DNA of 18,211 nucleotides from an uncultured Parasphingopyxis sp. (GCA_905479515.1 CAJQMX010000111.1:1-18211), one strand, 5' to 3'. Positions 6,646-13,296 are shown, counted from the stretch's first letter. Translations and numbers: made by a program. The notes: generated from the letters alone by a model not told the origin.

Positions 6646-7541
6646 GAAGCTCCTTTGGTGTTCGGATCATATACAGGCTTGTTCATCGGGCGAGTTCTCA
6701 GTGTTCCTGCACGTAACGAATGAACGCGCTCCCAAGCAAGATCGACATAAGACTGATCAAGATCACAGCCGTAAGCGTTTCGACCGTGTTTGAGTGCAGC
6801 GATCGCAGCAGAACCGACGCCCAAATATGGATCCAGTACATTTTCGCCTTCGTCCGTCAATGACAGAACCAGCCGTTCGATCAGGCCAACTGGAAATTGG
6901 CAAGGATGCTCAGTCTTCTCTACATGGTTAGATTTCACATTCGGGATATCCCAAACATCTGAAGGGTTCTTGCCTAGGGGGTTGCTAGACACCTGGCCTT
7001 TGTTTGGGCCTTTAAAATGCTTTTTGTTTGGATACTTGGACGGTACGCGTACGGGATCCAGATTGAAAGTGTAGTCTTCCGATTTGGTGAACCAAAGGAT
7101 GGTTTCGTGGCGTCCCGAAAATCGCTTCTGACAATGAAGCCCGTGCCCGAAAGTCCAAACAATCCGATTGCGTAGCTGAAGTCCGTGGTTCTTGAATAAC
7201 GGATAAAGCAGAATATCGAGTGGAAACACTTCTCCTGCATCTACGTGATTTCCAACTTGCCAACAAATTGATCCTGTTGGACTCAACAGGCGAACGGCCT
7301 CGGCGATACATGCAGCTTGTTCTTCGATGTATTTGTCTTGGGACTTCTTTGTTTCGTACTCCTTTCCAATGTTATAGGGCGGGGAGGTTACGATTAGCCC
7401 CATAGATTCATCCGGAAGCTTGCGCATGAAACGCAGATTGTCCTGGCAAACGATCTCAGCAGACACATCCCGGTGCAACCGCGTCACCGTAGAGTTACCG
7501 GTCTGAAACCCTTTTTCGACTTTGGCTGTTTTTGGCCCCAA
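6642..7541 (-). CDS. DNA methyltransferase, N4-cytosine/N6-adenine, beta class
   Basis: First gene of the five-gene operon, 299 residues from TTG 7541, with AGGAG six bases upstream. Catalytic motif IV TSPPYN (52-57) precedes a variable middle region (target recognition), then HPCQFP (212-217) and the S-adenosylmethionine motif I DPYLGVGS (237-244). This order, with IV near the N-terminus and I near the C-terminus, defines beta-class amino-methyltransferases (N6_N4_Mtase family). SPPY is more usual in m4C enzymes and DPPY in m6A enzymes, but this does not decide the product. It should modify host DNA to protect it from the nucleases encoded downstream. Gene overlap with the BglII-like protein suggests they recognise the same sequence. 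Confidence 0.92.
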   Translation of the reverse strand: MGPKTAKVEKGFQTGNSTVTRLHRDVSAEIVCQDNLRFMRKLPDESMGLIVTSPPYNIGKEYETKKSQDKYIEEQAACIAEAVRLLSPTGSICWQVGNHVDAGEVFPLDILLYPLFKNHGLQLRNRIVWTFGHGLHCQKRFSGRHETILWFTKSEDYTFNLDPVRVPSKYPNKKHFKGPNKGQVSSNPLGKNPSDVWDIPNVKSNHVEKTEHPCQFPVGLIERLVLSLTDEGENVLDPYLGVGSAAIAALKHGRNAYGCDLDQSYVDLAWERVHSLRAGTLRTRPMNKPVYDPNTKGAS

Positions 7542-7598
7542 CTCCTTCTCCTATCCGTATTTTGTTCTTGTGTCGTTCCTATGTGATGATGCCAAGGT

Positions 7599-7658
7599 TT
7601 GTGCGCAAATAAAAGGAAAATATACAATATTTCGATATATGAGCGCAGTTGCGCACAA
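7599..7658. promoter_or_regulatory. Paired inverted TTGTGCGCAA words flanking an AT-rich core
   Basis: TTGTGCGCAA (7599-7608) recurs as its exact reverse complement at 7649-7658, 50 bases centre to centre. Between them lies an AT-rich stretch with TATA-like sequences on both strands. This is 58-117 bases upstream of the methyltransferase start and is the only AT-rich, symmetric candidate promoter for the five-gene operon. A dimeric regulator or C-protein-like factor could bind the two sites. No -35/-10 pair is assigned with confidence. Confidence 0.45.
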
Positions 7659-8107
7659 CATATAGCTCGAAACTCTCATTGAGCTTGGGCTGCCCAGAAT
7701 GCCCAGAGTTGATATCTATGAAACGATCGTGGACCTAGGTGCGCGATAAACTTTTTAGGCATCCAATCCACGCAGTGTTGGTCTCAATGAAGTTGTCGCG
7801 CTGAAAGCGTCTGCATGAAATGCTCAGGGATTCCAAAGGGGCTTGAAGGCTCTTTTGGTCGATGGGGTGCAGGGGAGAGCGAAGTCTCCCTTGTGAGTGA
7901 TGGAACGGCGACACGTTCTGATGGCTCTGGATGAGTTCAATACCCTGGAAGAGCCATGGCCGGAGGGATGCAACGGGAGCACGCAGTGGGCTCCCTTGCC
8001 AAGGTTGCTGGTATTACCAGCATACACCTTGCGCATCACGCGAATGCCAGCCCCATGCTTTGTACTACCCAATTGATCCGATCAGCCTGACCCGCGCGCT
8101 GAACTTC
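7659..8107. other. Long non-coding interval with a chain of stem-loops
   Basis: About 450 bases with no ORF showing recognisable protein character. Notable structures are TGGGC-T-GCCCA (7686-7696), GGGAGA paired with TCTCCC (7873-7890), ATGGCTCT with AGAGCCAT (7921-7957), a bulged stem GCAA/GGGAGC with GCTCCC/TTGC (7970-7999), TGCTGGTA-T-TACCAGCA (8006-8022, with flanking AAGG and CCTT that can also pair), and TGATC-C-GATCA (8074-8084). The first and third large stems both end in CTCCCTTG. This may be a structured RNA, a 5' leader for the operon, or a DNA-processing site. Confidence 0.45.
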
Positions 8108-8557
8108 CTATGACTTATCGCTTGGTATCCTCGCATATGCTTTCAGCACCGCATCGACATGTTCCTGCTTTGCTTGCTTCACACGTTTCCCCATCCACAT
8201 CGATACGCCGTTCGCGCTCAGACCTTCCGGCACGATTTCCATCGTCGCCAATAATCGCTTCGGCATCAGCCCAGTTCGCGATTGCTCAGCTTTCAGCGCT
8301 TCTACAAGTTCGTCTGTTACTGGCACCTTCTTCGGCATATTCGGCCAGTTATCCAACACGAACGCCAATAGATCCGCATTCGCTGTTTTGATCCTGCCTT
8401 GCATCCAATGCTCAATCGTCATGCCGCTCAAGCCATCCGGTACGCCCTCGGCCCAACGCAAAAATGCTGATGCTCCACATCCCGTTTCATCACGAGCGCT
8501 TTTCAATTGTGCTCTATGGTCGTTGGTTATCTCAATGCTGTTCTTAACGCGCTTCAT
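8108..8557 (-). CDS. Small protein of two tandem ~62-residue HTH-like units
   Basis: 149 residues. Residues 10-71 and 80-141 align without gaps, with 19 identities over 62 positions by my hand count. Each unit has a charged helix, a VPxGLS turn and a WM...R.K helix, ending in an AVL/FVL helix. The pattern suggests two small helical DNA-binding domains, each centred on the turn before WM, so a single chain could contact a palindromic site like a dimer. I do not recognise the family. It is transcribed leftward toward the structured interval and the five-gene operon, and shares a ~200-base AT-rich divergent intergenic region (8558-8765) with the coiled-coil gene. It is a plausible regulator of one of these neighbours. 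ATG 8557 has only a weak ribosome binding site. Confidence 0.65.
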   Translation of the reverse strand: MKRVKNSIEITNDHRAQLKSARDETGCGASAFLRWAEGVPDGLSGMTIEHWMQGRIKTANADLLAFVLDNWPNMPKKVPVTDELVEALKAEQSRTGLMPKRLLATMEIVPEGLSANGVSMWMGKRVKQAKQEHVDAVLKAYARIPSDKS

Positions 8558-8765
8558 TCATAGGCATATGTTCGTGGTCGGATCACAATCATATCGAAGC
8601 TAGAGCGCTGAAAATAGATAAAATTTTAGACGAATTGTATTGATTATACATAATAATTTAAGCGTTTTCGTTTACCCTTACTTTGCACGTCGGATTTTCG
8701 CGGTTTCGCAGGCTTCGATGGCAACGCCCGATAAGAGGCGAGTTAACAGGGATTGTGGGGAGCGC

Positions 8766-9971
8766 ATGACAACGCACACAAACGAGAAGATTCGGGAGTT
8801 TAGAGCCGACGCCTTACGGGTTTCGGCGCAACTGCCTGCCGTAGGCTCGGCCTTCGATCCAAAAGGGGTTTCCGCGTCAGTTTCGGATGCTGGCTCCGGC
8901 AATTCAGCGCCCCCGAAACTAGGAGAGCTTTTCAATGTATCGGGCTCACAAGGGTTTCAGAACGAACGTGAGATGGGCCTCAAAAGCGCATCAATCAATG
9001 GTGCGTCAGGAAGCGGAGCAACGGCATCATCACGCATAGCACAACAGCAAGAGCGCGAAACAGCCCGCCGTAAGGCGTCCAACGATACGGTTATGTTCCT
9101 GCAAATGCTTGAAGACCTGGCTGAGCAGATCAAGGCGCTTGAGGATCAGATCGACCAGTATGACGAGCAGATCGGTGCGACGGACAGCTTGATTGAAATC
9201 CTAGCAAGCGGCGGCGAGATCGATCCGAACGACCCAGAGCATCAAAGACTGCTGAGACTGGCCGGCATTCCTGAAGAGGACTGGGGTACGGTCACGCTGG
9301 ATGATTTGCGCAAACATCGTGAAGAGCTACAGGCAGAGCGCGATAAGGCAAAAGACCAGCTCGACAAGAAGGTTGCTGAAGAAGCGTCCCTTCTGGAGGC
9401 GGATAGCAAACACAGTGAGGGTAAGCCTGTATCAGCTGCAGAGCTCAAAACACCAAAAGCCGTTGAGGAATACGCGAAACGTAACCCGGACGTTGATCTC
9501 GAAGATCTTACTCGGCGGGACCTGGTGGAGATCGGGAAAATTAACTTGGTATCGGAGTACATTGCGCGTTCAGAGCATACGGAGAGAGATGTTGAATGGT
9601 TCAAAGCGGCTTATGCCGAGTTGAGCCTGACCTCCGATCAGGGCGTTCTATTCGAAAATGCGGTTGATATGCTTGTTAGCGAGCTAGCGGACAATTCTCG
9701 TGAGATGCTCCTTAAGGAAGACGGTCTTGATCCTGTTCTCGTTGAATATTTGGCTGAAGACAAAATTGAAGAAATATTGGAGCAAGTGGACATTAATGAC
9801 CCAGGTGAACAAATTATGCTGCAGTTCGTCTTTGCGGACTGGAGCCAAGAAGCCGCGTCCGCAGCATTAAGAAATCCAGAAACACCAGATGTTCTGCGAG
9901 AAATAATCGCGCAAAATGAGAATGTCGGCAATGCAACTGATTTGGGGTTCGACTCGGCAAGCCCAACTTAG
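8766..9971 (+). CDS. Cytosolic coiled-coil protein of unknown function
   Basis: About 401 residues from ATG 8766, chosen over an upstream in-frame ATG at 8640 because GTGGGGAG lies just before it and the upstream 42 residues look non-genic. The first ~100 residues are low in complexity (Ser, Gly, Ala) and probably disordered. Two heptad-rich, charged stretches follow at ~109-146 (MLEDLAEQIKALEDQIDQYD) and ~178-212 (LRKHREELQAERDKAKDQL), indicating coiled coils. The C-terminal third is acidic and helical with WF and DWS elements. There are no cysteines in the chain, no signal peptide and no membrane segment. I do not recognise the family. Its last four bases overlap the end of the convergent exported-protein gene. 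Confidence 0.65.
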   Translation: MTTHTNEKIREFRADALRVSAQLPAVGSAFDPKGVSASVSDAGSGNSAPPKLGELFNVSGSQGFQNEREMGLKSASINGASGSGATASSRIAQQQERETARRKASNDTVMFLQMLEDLAEQIKALEDQIDQYDEQIGATDSLIEILASGGEIDPNDPEHQRLLRLAGIPEEDWGTVTLDDLRKHREELQAERDKAKDQLDKKVAEEASLLEADSKHSEGKPVSAAELKTPKAVEEYAKRNPDVDLEDLTRRDLVEIGKINLVSEYIARSEHTERDVEWFKAAYAELSLTSDQGVLFENAVDMLVSELADNSREMLLKEDGLDPVLVEYLAEDKIEEILEQVDINDPGEQIMLQFVFADWSQEAASAALRNPETPDVLREIIAQNENVGNATDLGFDSASPT

Positions 9972-10327
9972 TCGAGACAGTTATCCAGCGTCCACTGACC
10001 GGCAAAAACAACATCCGGGGTACTGATACCTTCGCCATTGGTTCTGGCGACAACCATCGAAGAGCTTCCTGCTTCCATTGTGGTTACCGGGCACCCAGCG
10101 TCCTCAATGCTTTCAACAACGCGCTCCAAGTTGAATGAATTCACTCCCGAACCATAGATAAACTGTACAGGTTTGCCTTTAGCGGCCTCTGAGAAGCTCA
10201 CTTGCTGAGGGGAGCTTTCAAGTTGTGCAACTTGAATGCGCTCCTGCGGCGCATCTTCTGCTGCGCCTGCAAAAGGAAGTGCCACGGCGGACAATCCCAA
10301 TATTCCTGCTTTCATCGTGTTCTTCAT
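9968..10327 (-). CDS. Small exported protein of unknown function
   Basis: 119 residues from ATG 10327, with AGGTG seven bases upstream; an in-frame GTG sits three bases earlier. The N-terminus MKNTMKAGILGLSAVALPFA followed by GAAEDAP is a clear Sec signal peptide with likely cleavage after an AGA or GAA site, so the mature ~95-residue protein is periplasmic or secreted. Two cysteines remain, one in EDAGCPV and one in DNCLD at the very end, and could form a disulfide. No family recognised. Its stop codon overlaps the stop of the convergent coiled-coil gene (TTAG at 9968-9971). Its promoter presumably lies in the 10331-10601 interval shared with the resolvase gene. Confidence 0.65.
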   Translation of the reverse strand: MKNTMKAGILGLSAVALPFAGAAEDAPQERIQVAQLESSPQQVSFSEAAKGKPVQFIYGSGVNSFNLERVVESIEDAGCPVTTMEAGSSSMVVARTNGEGISTPDVVFAGQWTLDNCLD

Positions 10328-10387
10328 CACACTTCACCTTGTGTCGTGTCGGCGGAGTGCATTGAATCTATTCAGCAAATTCGACGA

Positions 10388-10531
10388 AAAAGGACCCTTT
10401 TTCTTGCAACACAAATATCTTTTGTGTTACGTTCCGTATTGAATACTAGGTCGTTGTTATTGCATCGACTTTTAACAAGTGCGGGCCGTTGCGAATCGAA
10501 ACCGCGCAAATTCTTGAAAAAGGGTCGTTTT
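10388..10531. repeat. Inverted repeat pair (16 bp) enclosing two further dyads
   Basis: AAAA(G/C)GACCCTTTTTC at 10388-10403 recurs in reverse complement at 10516-10531 with one mismatch. Between the two copies lie AACACAAA-TATCT-TTTGTGTT (10408-10428) and GTATT-G-AATAC (10436-10446). The interval sits directly upstream of the resolvase gene. Serine resolvases of the Tn3 type act at res sites made of paired dyads in this position, so this may be a res site; a short MITE-like element is an alternative. Confidence 0.4.
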
Positions 10532-10601
10532 ATCGGGTGTGTCGCCATCGGTGCTTTGGTGGCCGTTGGTGTCATTTCTCATGACAGGAAGGACATTCCC
10601 A

Positions 10602-11063
10602 ATGACACAGACTTTTGGCTATTACCGCGTCAGCACTGCTGAACAGAACCCCCAACTCCAAATCGATGCGCTTAAGGCGGCGGGATGCACCGAAATCCTC
10701 GGTGATGTCGGCTATTCCGGCGCGAAGACCTCCCGCCCCGCCTTCGATGAAATTATGAGCCGGATCGGCGAAGACGATAAGCTGATCGTCTGGCGACTGG
10801 ATCGCATGGGGCGCTCATTACGGCATCTGGTCGAGGTCAATGAGACGCTGACCCAGTGCGGGGCGCGGTTCGAGTCCCTGACTGAAAAGCTCGACACCTC
10901 AACCGCGATGGGGGAGTTCGTGTTTCATATCCTGGCGGCGGTCGCCCAGCTTGAGCGTCAGATTATTCGTGAGCGCACTCTGGCGGGGCTGGAAGTCGCC
11001 GCGCGTGAGGGGCGGTTTCCGGGCAGGCCGCGAACCAGAAAGCGGCTTGCGTTAACGATTTGA
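10602..11063 (+). CDS. Small serine resolvase/invertase lacking the C-terminal HTH
   Basis: 153 residues from ATG 10602, with AGGAAGGA eight bases upstream. GYYRVSTAEQNPQLQIDAL (6-24) carries the catalytic serine (Ser11) and neighbouring Arg of serine recombinases. VGYSGAKTSRPAF, KLIVWRLDRMGRSL, and FHILAAVAQLERQIIRERT are the standard later motifs of the catalytic domain and E-helix. Family members are usually near 185-200 residues and end with a Hin-type HTH after a GRPR linker. Here the chain stops at FPGRPRTRKRLALTI, so the DNA-binding domain is missing. In the bases after the stop I see no remnant HTH in other frames. It may be inactive, or active only with help. The catalytic-domain call is secure. 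Confidence 0.85.
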   Translation: MTQTFGYYRVSTAEQNPQLQIDALKAAGCTEILGDVGYSGAKTSRPAFDEIMSRIGEDDKLIVWRLDRMGRSLRHLVEVNETLTQCGARFESLTEKLDTSTAMGEFVFHILAAVAQLERQIIRERTLAGLEVAAREGRFPGRPRTRKRLALTI

Positions 11064-11101
11064 GGGTATGGCTATAAGCTCAAAGCGCATTAAATACGAG
11101 T

Positions 11102-12373
11102 ATGACTTTCAATACCTTATTCGACCTCAGATCTGAGCAAAACGCGGAAGTTACTGTACCAAGGCAGTTTCTATCTGATCAAATATTAGAGGATCACCTT
11201 CGAGAAGCGGCCAAGGCCGGGAGTAATCAAGCGCGAGTCTTGCTCTATAAATGCCTGGTCGAGAATAGGCAGGCCGAAGCTTTGAAATATTTGAATGACG
11301 CTGTTCAAAGTGGGGACGCTGAAGCTTTATACCTCAAAGCTATTCCAGAAAATCAGACCATACCAGAAATGCTGCGCCGAGACCAAAGCGAGGTCAAAGC
11401 GCTTATCCGTCAATCAGCCGAGCTTGGATACAAGGAAGCTCAGTTTTTGGTTGCGCAAGAATATTTTTTGCAAGGTATCGGCAGAGAAATAAATGTACCT
11501 GATGAAGCATTTTTCTGGGCGGAGCGAGCCGCTCGCCAAGGTCACGCCGGCGCTGAGTATATGCTTGCTGAGCTTCATGCATATGACCACCATCAGTCCG
11601 CCAATGTCGTACGGTCTATGCGGTGGCTAGTTGATGCTGCGGAGCATGGAAATCTCCTCGCAATGGCAGATGCCGCTATCATCCAGCTGTTCATGTTGCC
11701 AGGGTTTCAAGAGCTAAGGACTTTGAATGACCCGATTCACTCACTTGAGCACATAGCGAAAGTGGAGAGTGATTCAGATGGTATTACTTCTTTGCGAAAT
11801 ACTTGCTTAATTGCGCTAGCCACGATCTATCGAGACGGGCTGGGTGTGCCTGTCAGCTCGGCTCTGTCCAGAATGTGGTTTGAGAAAATAGACTTCACCG
11901 CCGCGAACATACCTTTCCTCGCCGAGTACGCGCTCGTGGATCAGCGTTTTGAGCGCTTTGAGGGAGGTGCGGTTCCAGAAAAAGAACGGCGCGAATTAAA
12001 GGCCGATTTATATAGAAACATCATTGACCTCTTTAAAGTTGCTCGCGCGCTGAGAATTCGTCATAATACTCCGTATACTGATAATCCTGACATTGCAGGG
12101 TCAGACGAGGAATTATTGGATGAAGAAAAGAAGGTAGATGGGTTAGGCCCAGTATTTGAAGGTACGCTTGATCGAGAGTTCGCTATCCAGGCCCTCAAGC
12201 ATGTTCAGGCGGAGCTTGGTTTGTCGCAGAGGAAGTTTGCGGAAAGGTTGGGCATTAGCCACAGCACGTTACGGCAAATTTACAGCGGCAAAGCTACGAT
12301 CGATAACACTGCGCAGATGCTTGAAAAGCTTGGGTTCGGGCTCAATGCGCAGTTGGTGAGGTTGGACATTTAA
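11102..12373 (+). CDS. Sel1-repeat protein with C-terminal XRE-type HTH
   Basis: 423 residues. From ~30 to ~195 there are Sel1-like (TPR-related) helical repeats, seen as AAKAGSNQARVLLY, QSAELGYKEAQFLVAQEYF, WAERAARQGHAGAEYMLAELH and LVDAAEHGNLLAMADAA. Another repeat follows around CLIALATIYRDGLGV. Residues ~360-405 (ELGLSQRKFAERLGISHSTL, then RQIYSGKATI) form a lambda-repressor-like HTH. Sel1 repeats usually mediate protein contacts, and their fusion to an XRE domain suggests a regulator that binds a partner. The gene ends 12 bases before a promoter carrying a perfect 20-bp palindrome, so it is a candidate regulator of the transfer block. The ribosome binding site before ATG 11102 is poor. 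Base composition looks more AT-rich than the transfer genes, hinting at separate origin. Confidence 0.75.
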   Translation: MTFNTLFDLRSEQNAEVTVPRQFLSDQILEDHLREAAKAGSNQARVLLYKCLVENRQAEALKYLNDAVQSGDAEALYLKAIPENQTIPEMLRRDQSEVKALIRQSAELGYKEAQFLVAQEYFLQGIGREINVPDEAFFWAERAARQGHAGAEYMLAELHAYDHHQSANVVRSMRWLVDAAEHGNLLAMADAAIIQLFMLPGFQELRTLNDPIHSLEHIAKVESDSDGITSLRNTCLIALATIYRDGLGVPVSSALSRMWFEKIDFTAANIPFLAEYALVDQRFERFEGGAVPEKERRELKADLYRNIIDLFKVARALRIRHNTPYTDNPDIAGSDEELLDEEKKVDGLGPVFEGTLDREFAIQALKHVQAELGLSQRKFAERLGISHSTLRQIYSGKATIDNTAQMLEKLGFGLNAQLVRLDI

Positions 12374-12384
12374 AAAAATTTGGC

Positions 12385-12413
12385 TTGACTGGGCGTAATA
12401 TTACGCCCATATA
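12385..12413 (+). promoter_or_regulatory. Promoter with palindromic operator between -35 and -10
   Basis: TTGACT (12385-12390) lies 17 bases before CATATA (12408-12413), a good -35 and a weaker -10. The perfect palindrome TGGGCGTAATATTACGCCCA fills 12390-12409, exactly the spacer. A repressor bound there would block RNA polymerase, so this is a strong candidate operator controlling the downstream transfer block. Confidence 0.65.
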
Positions 12414-12483
12414 GGTCTTGCTGAGGTTCACGGCTCAGTGGGGTAGCGCATCCCCGTTGCCTCGTCCTTATCGGAGAGATCAG

Positions 12484-12651
12484 ATGTTCGGATCAAAGAA
12501 GAAAACCACGACGAAATCGTCAGGTTATAAAGCGCCTGAAAAGCGGCCTTGCACTCTTTGCAATGGGTCGGGGCGCAAAACAGTTATGCGCGGCGGAATT
12601 CCAACCACACATAGCTGCTCAGGTTGCAATGGAACGGGCTACATCTGTTAG
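12484..12651 (+). CDS. Small DnaJ-like zinc-finger protein
   Basis: 55 residues from ATG 12484, preferred over an in-frame ATG at 12418 because GGAGAG stands five bases upstream and the extension overlaps a hairpin-rich leader. After a basic Lys/Thr-rich N-terminus come CTLCNGSG (23-30) and CSGCNGTG (45-52), two CxxCxGxG motifs as in the DnaJ/HSP40 zinc-binding region, and a final Cys55. One zinc ion is probably bound by the four cysteines. Such short proteins occur as stand-alone ORFs, with possible redox, chaperone or RNA-contacting roles, but no function is established here. It is the first gene behind the palindrome-bearing promoter and thus of the transfer block. Confidence 0.75.
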   Translation: MFGSKKKTTTKSSGYKAPEKRPCTLCNGSGRKTVMRGGIPTTHSCSGCNGTGYIC

Positions 12652-12660
12652 CCAAAAGCG

Positions 12661-12690
12661 GCGCGAGGAGAGCGGCAACTCCCCTCGCGC
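12661..12690. repeat. Intergenic hairpin after the zinc-finger gene
   Basis: GCGCGAGG (12661-12668) pairs with CCTCGCGC (12683-12690). After one mismatch, GAG pairs with CTC, making a stem of about 11 pairs. No T-run follows, so it is more likely an mRNA processing or stability element than a terminator. CCCTCAAAA follows at 12694. Confidence 0.55.
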
Positions 12691-12737
12691 TATCCCTCAA
12701 AAATCGGCCAGTCAGCCTCAATAGAAGGAGCCGGATC

Positions 12738-13259
12738 ATGGCATCTAATGATCCCTCACACAATCAACACACACATCCTAATTCGGGGAGCAGGCCGTTT
12801 ATTGGCCTTCAAAGCCCGCCGCCGGATATCGAGTACGGTTTTGACCGTGTTCATGAGCGCTCCCGCAAGGGGCAGAGCTTTTCGCTCGGACGAGAAATAG
12901 GCGAGCTGTTCCGCGATCCCGTGCGGCAAGCTTTCTATGCTGCTATTTGGTACGGTCTCGGCGGTATATTCGGCCAAGCGCGTATCAACGAGGCAGCAGG
13001 CATACCAGAGGCCACTTTCGGCTCAACACTCTATATCCTCGTCGGCTTCGGTCTTCCGGCACTCCTGATGGTCTGGCGGCGCGGACTCGTCTCCGCCGGA
13101 ATCGTGTGCGGGCTAACGCTCATCAACACGATCACGACCTTCAACGGCATGAATGCGGGCCTGCCAGGATACACGATCTTCGCGGTTCTCACCCACGTGT
13201 TCTTCCTCAGCATTTTTGCTCGCGGCTTTGCGACGCTCTGGAGTGAGCGCAAGCGGTAA
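12738..13259 (+). CDS. Small integral membrane protein in transfer block
   Basis: 173 residues from ATG 12738, with AAGGAG nine bases upstream. This start is preferred to an upstream in-frame ATG at 12624 inside the previous gene. The N-terminal ~75 residues are hydrophilic (His, Asn, Pro, Ser). Then come about three or four hydrophobic segments: around AAIWYGLGGIFG, TLYILVGFGLPALLMVW, LVSAGIVCGLTLINTI and YTIFAVLTHVFFLSIFA. The short positively charged end SERKR suggests a cytoplasmic C-terminus. I do not recognise a family. Its place between a shared promoter and the coupling protein suggests a role in the transfer machinery at the inner membrane, but that is inference from position. Confidence 0.7.
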   Translation: MASNDPSHNQHTHPNSGSRPFIGLQSPPPDIEYGFDRVHERSRKGQSFSLGREIGELFRDPVRQAFYAAIWYGLGGIFGQARINEAAGIPEATFGSTLYILVGFGLPALLMVWRRGLVSAGIVCGLTLINTITTFNGMNAGLPGYTIFAVLTHVFFLSIFARGFATLWSERKR

Positions 13260-13269
13260 GCACGGCTCA

Positions 13270-13296
13270 AGCGGGCGGCTTAAGAGGCCGCCCGCT
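13270..13296. repeat. Strong intergenic hairpin
   Basis: AGCGGGCGGC (13270-13279) and GCCGCCCGCT (13287-13296) form a perfect 10-bp GC-rich stem with a 7-base loop between two membrane protein genes. No T-run follows. CCCTCAAAA lies just downstream (13301), as after the previous intergenic hairpin. Confidence 0.65.

Noticed and set aside
2093..7541. Assignment of the five-gene operon to DISARM or BREX
   Set aside because: No DUF1998 or PLD protein (DISARM) and no PglZ- or BrxC-like protein (BREX) is encoded. Only the general presence of helicase and methyltransferase is shared.
7824..8113. Overlapping open frames on both strands in the structured interval (7824-8072 minus, 7931-8113 plus)
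   Set aside because: Neither has a good ribosome binding site or protein-like composition, and both run through strong stem-loops. The DNA structure explains the interval better.
8640..8765. N-terminal extension of the coiled-coil protein from the ATG at 8640
   Set aside because: The extension lies in AT-rich promoter-like DNA. ATG 8766 has a much better ribosome binding site.
8766..9971. Type III secretion gatekeeper (HrpJ/YopN-like) identity for the coiled-coil protein
   Set aside because: Only a disordered N-terminus and coiled coil are shared. No specific sequence match was apparent and no secretion genes are nearby.
10602..12373. Complete Tn3-family transposon around the resolvase
   Set aside because: No transposase gene and no 38-bp terminal repeats starting GGGG were found. 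Only the resolvase and a local dyad set are present.
12418..12483. Longer zinc-finger protein starting at an in-frame upstream codon
   Set aside because: The extension covers leader hairpins (CTGAG/CTCAG and GGGG/CCCC), and GGAGAG precisely serves ATG 12484.
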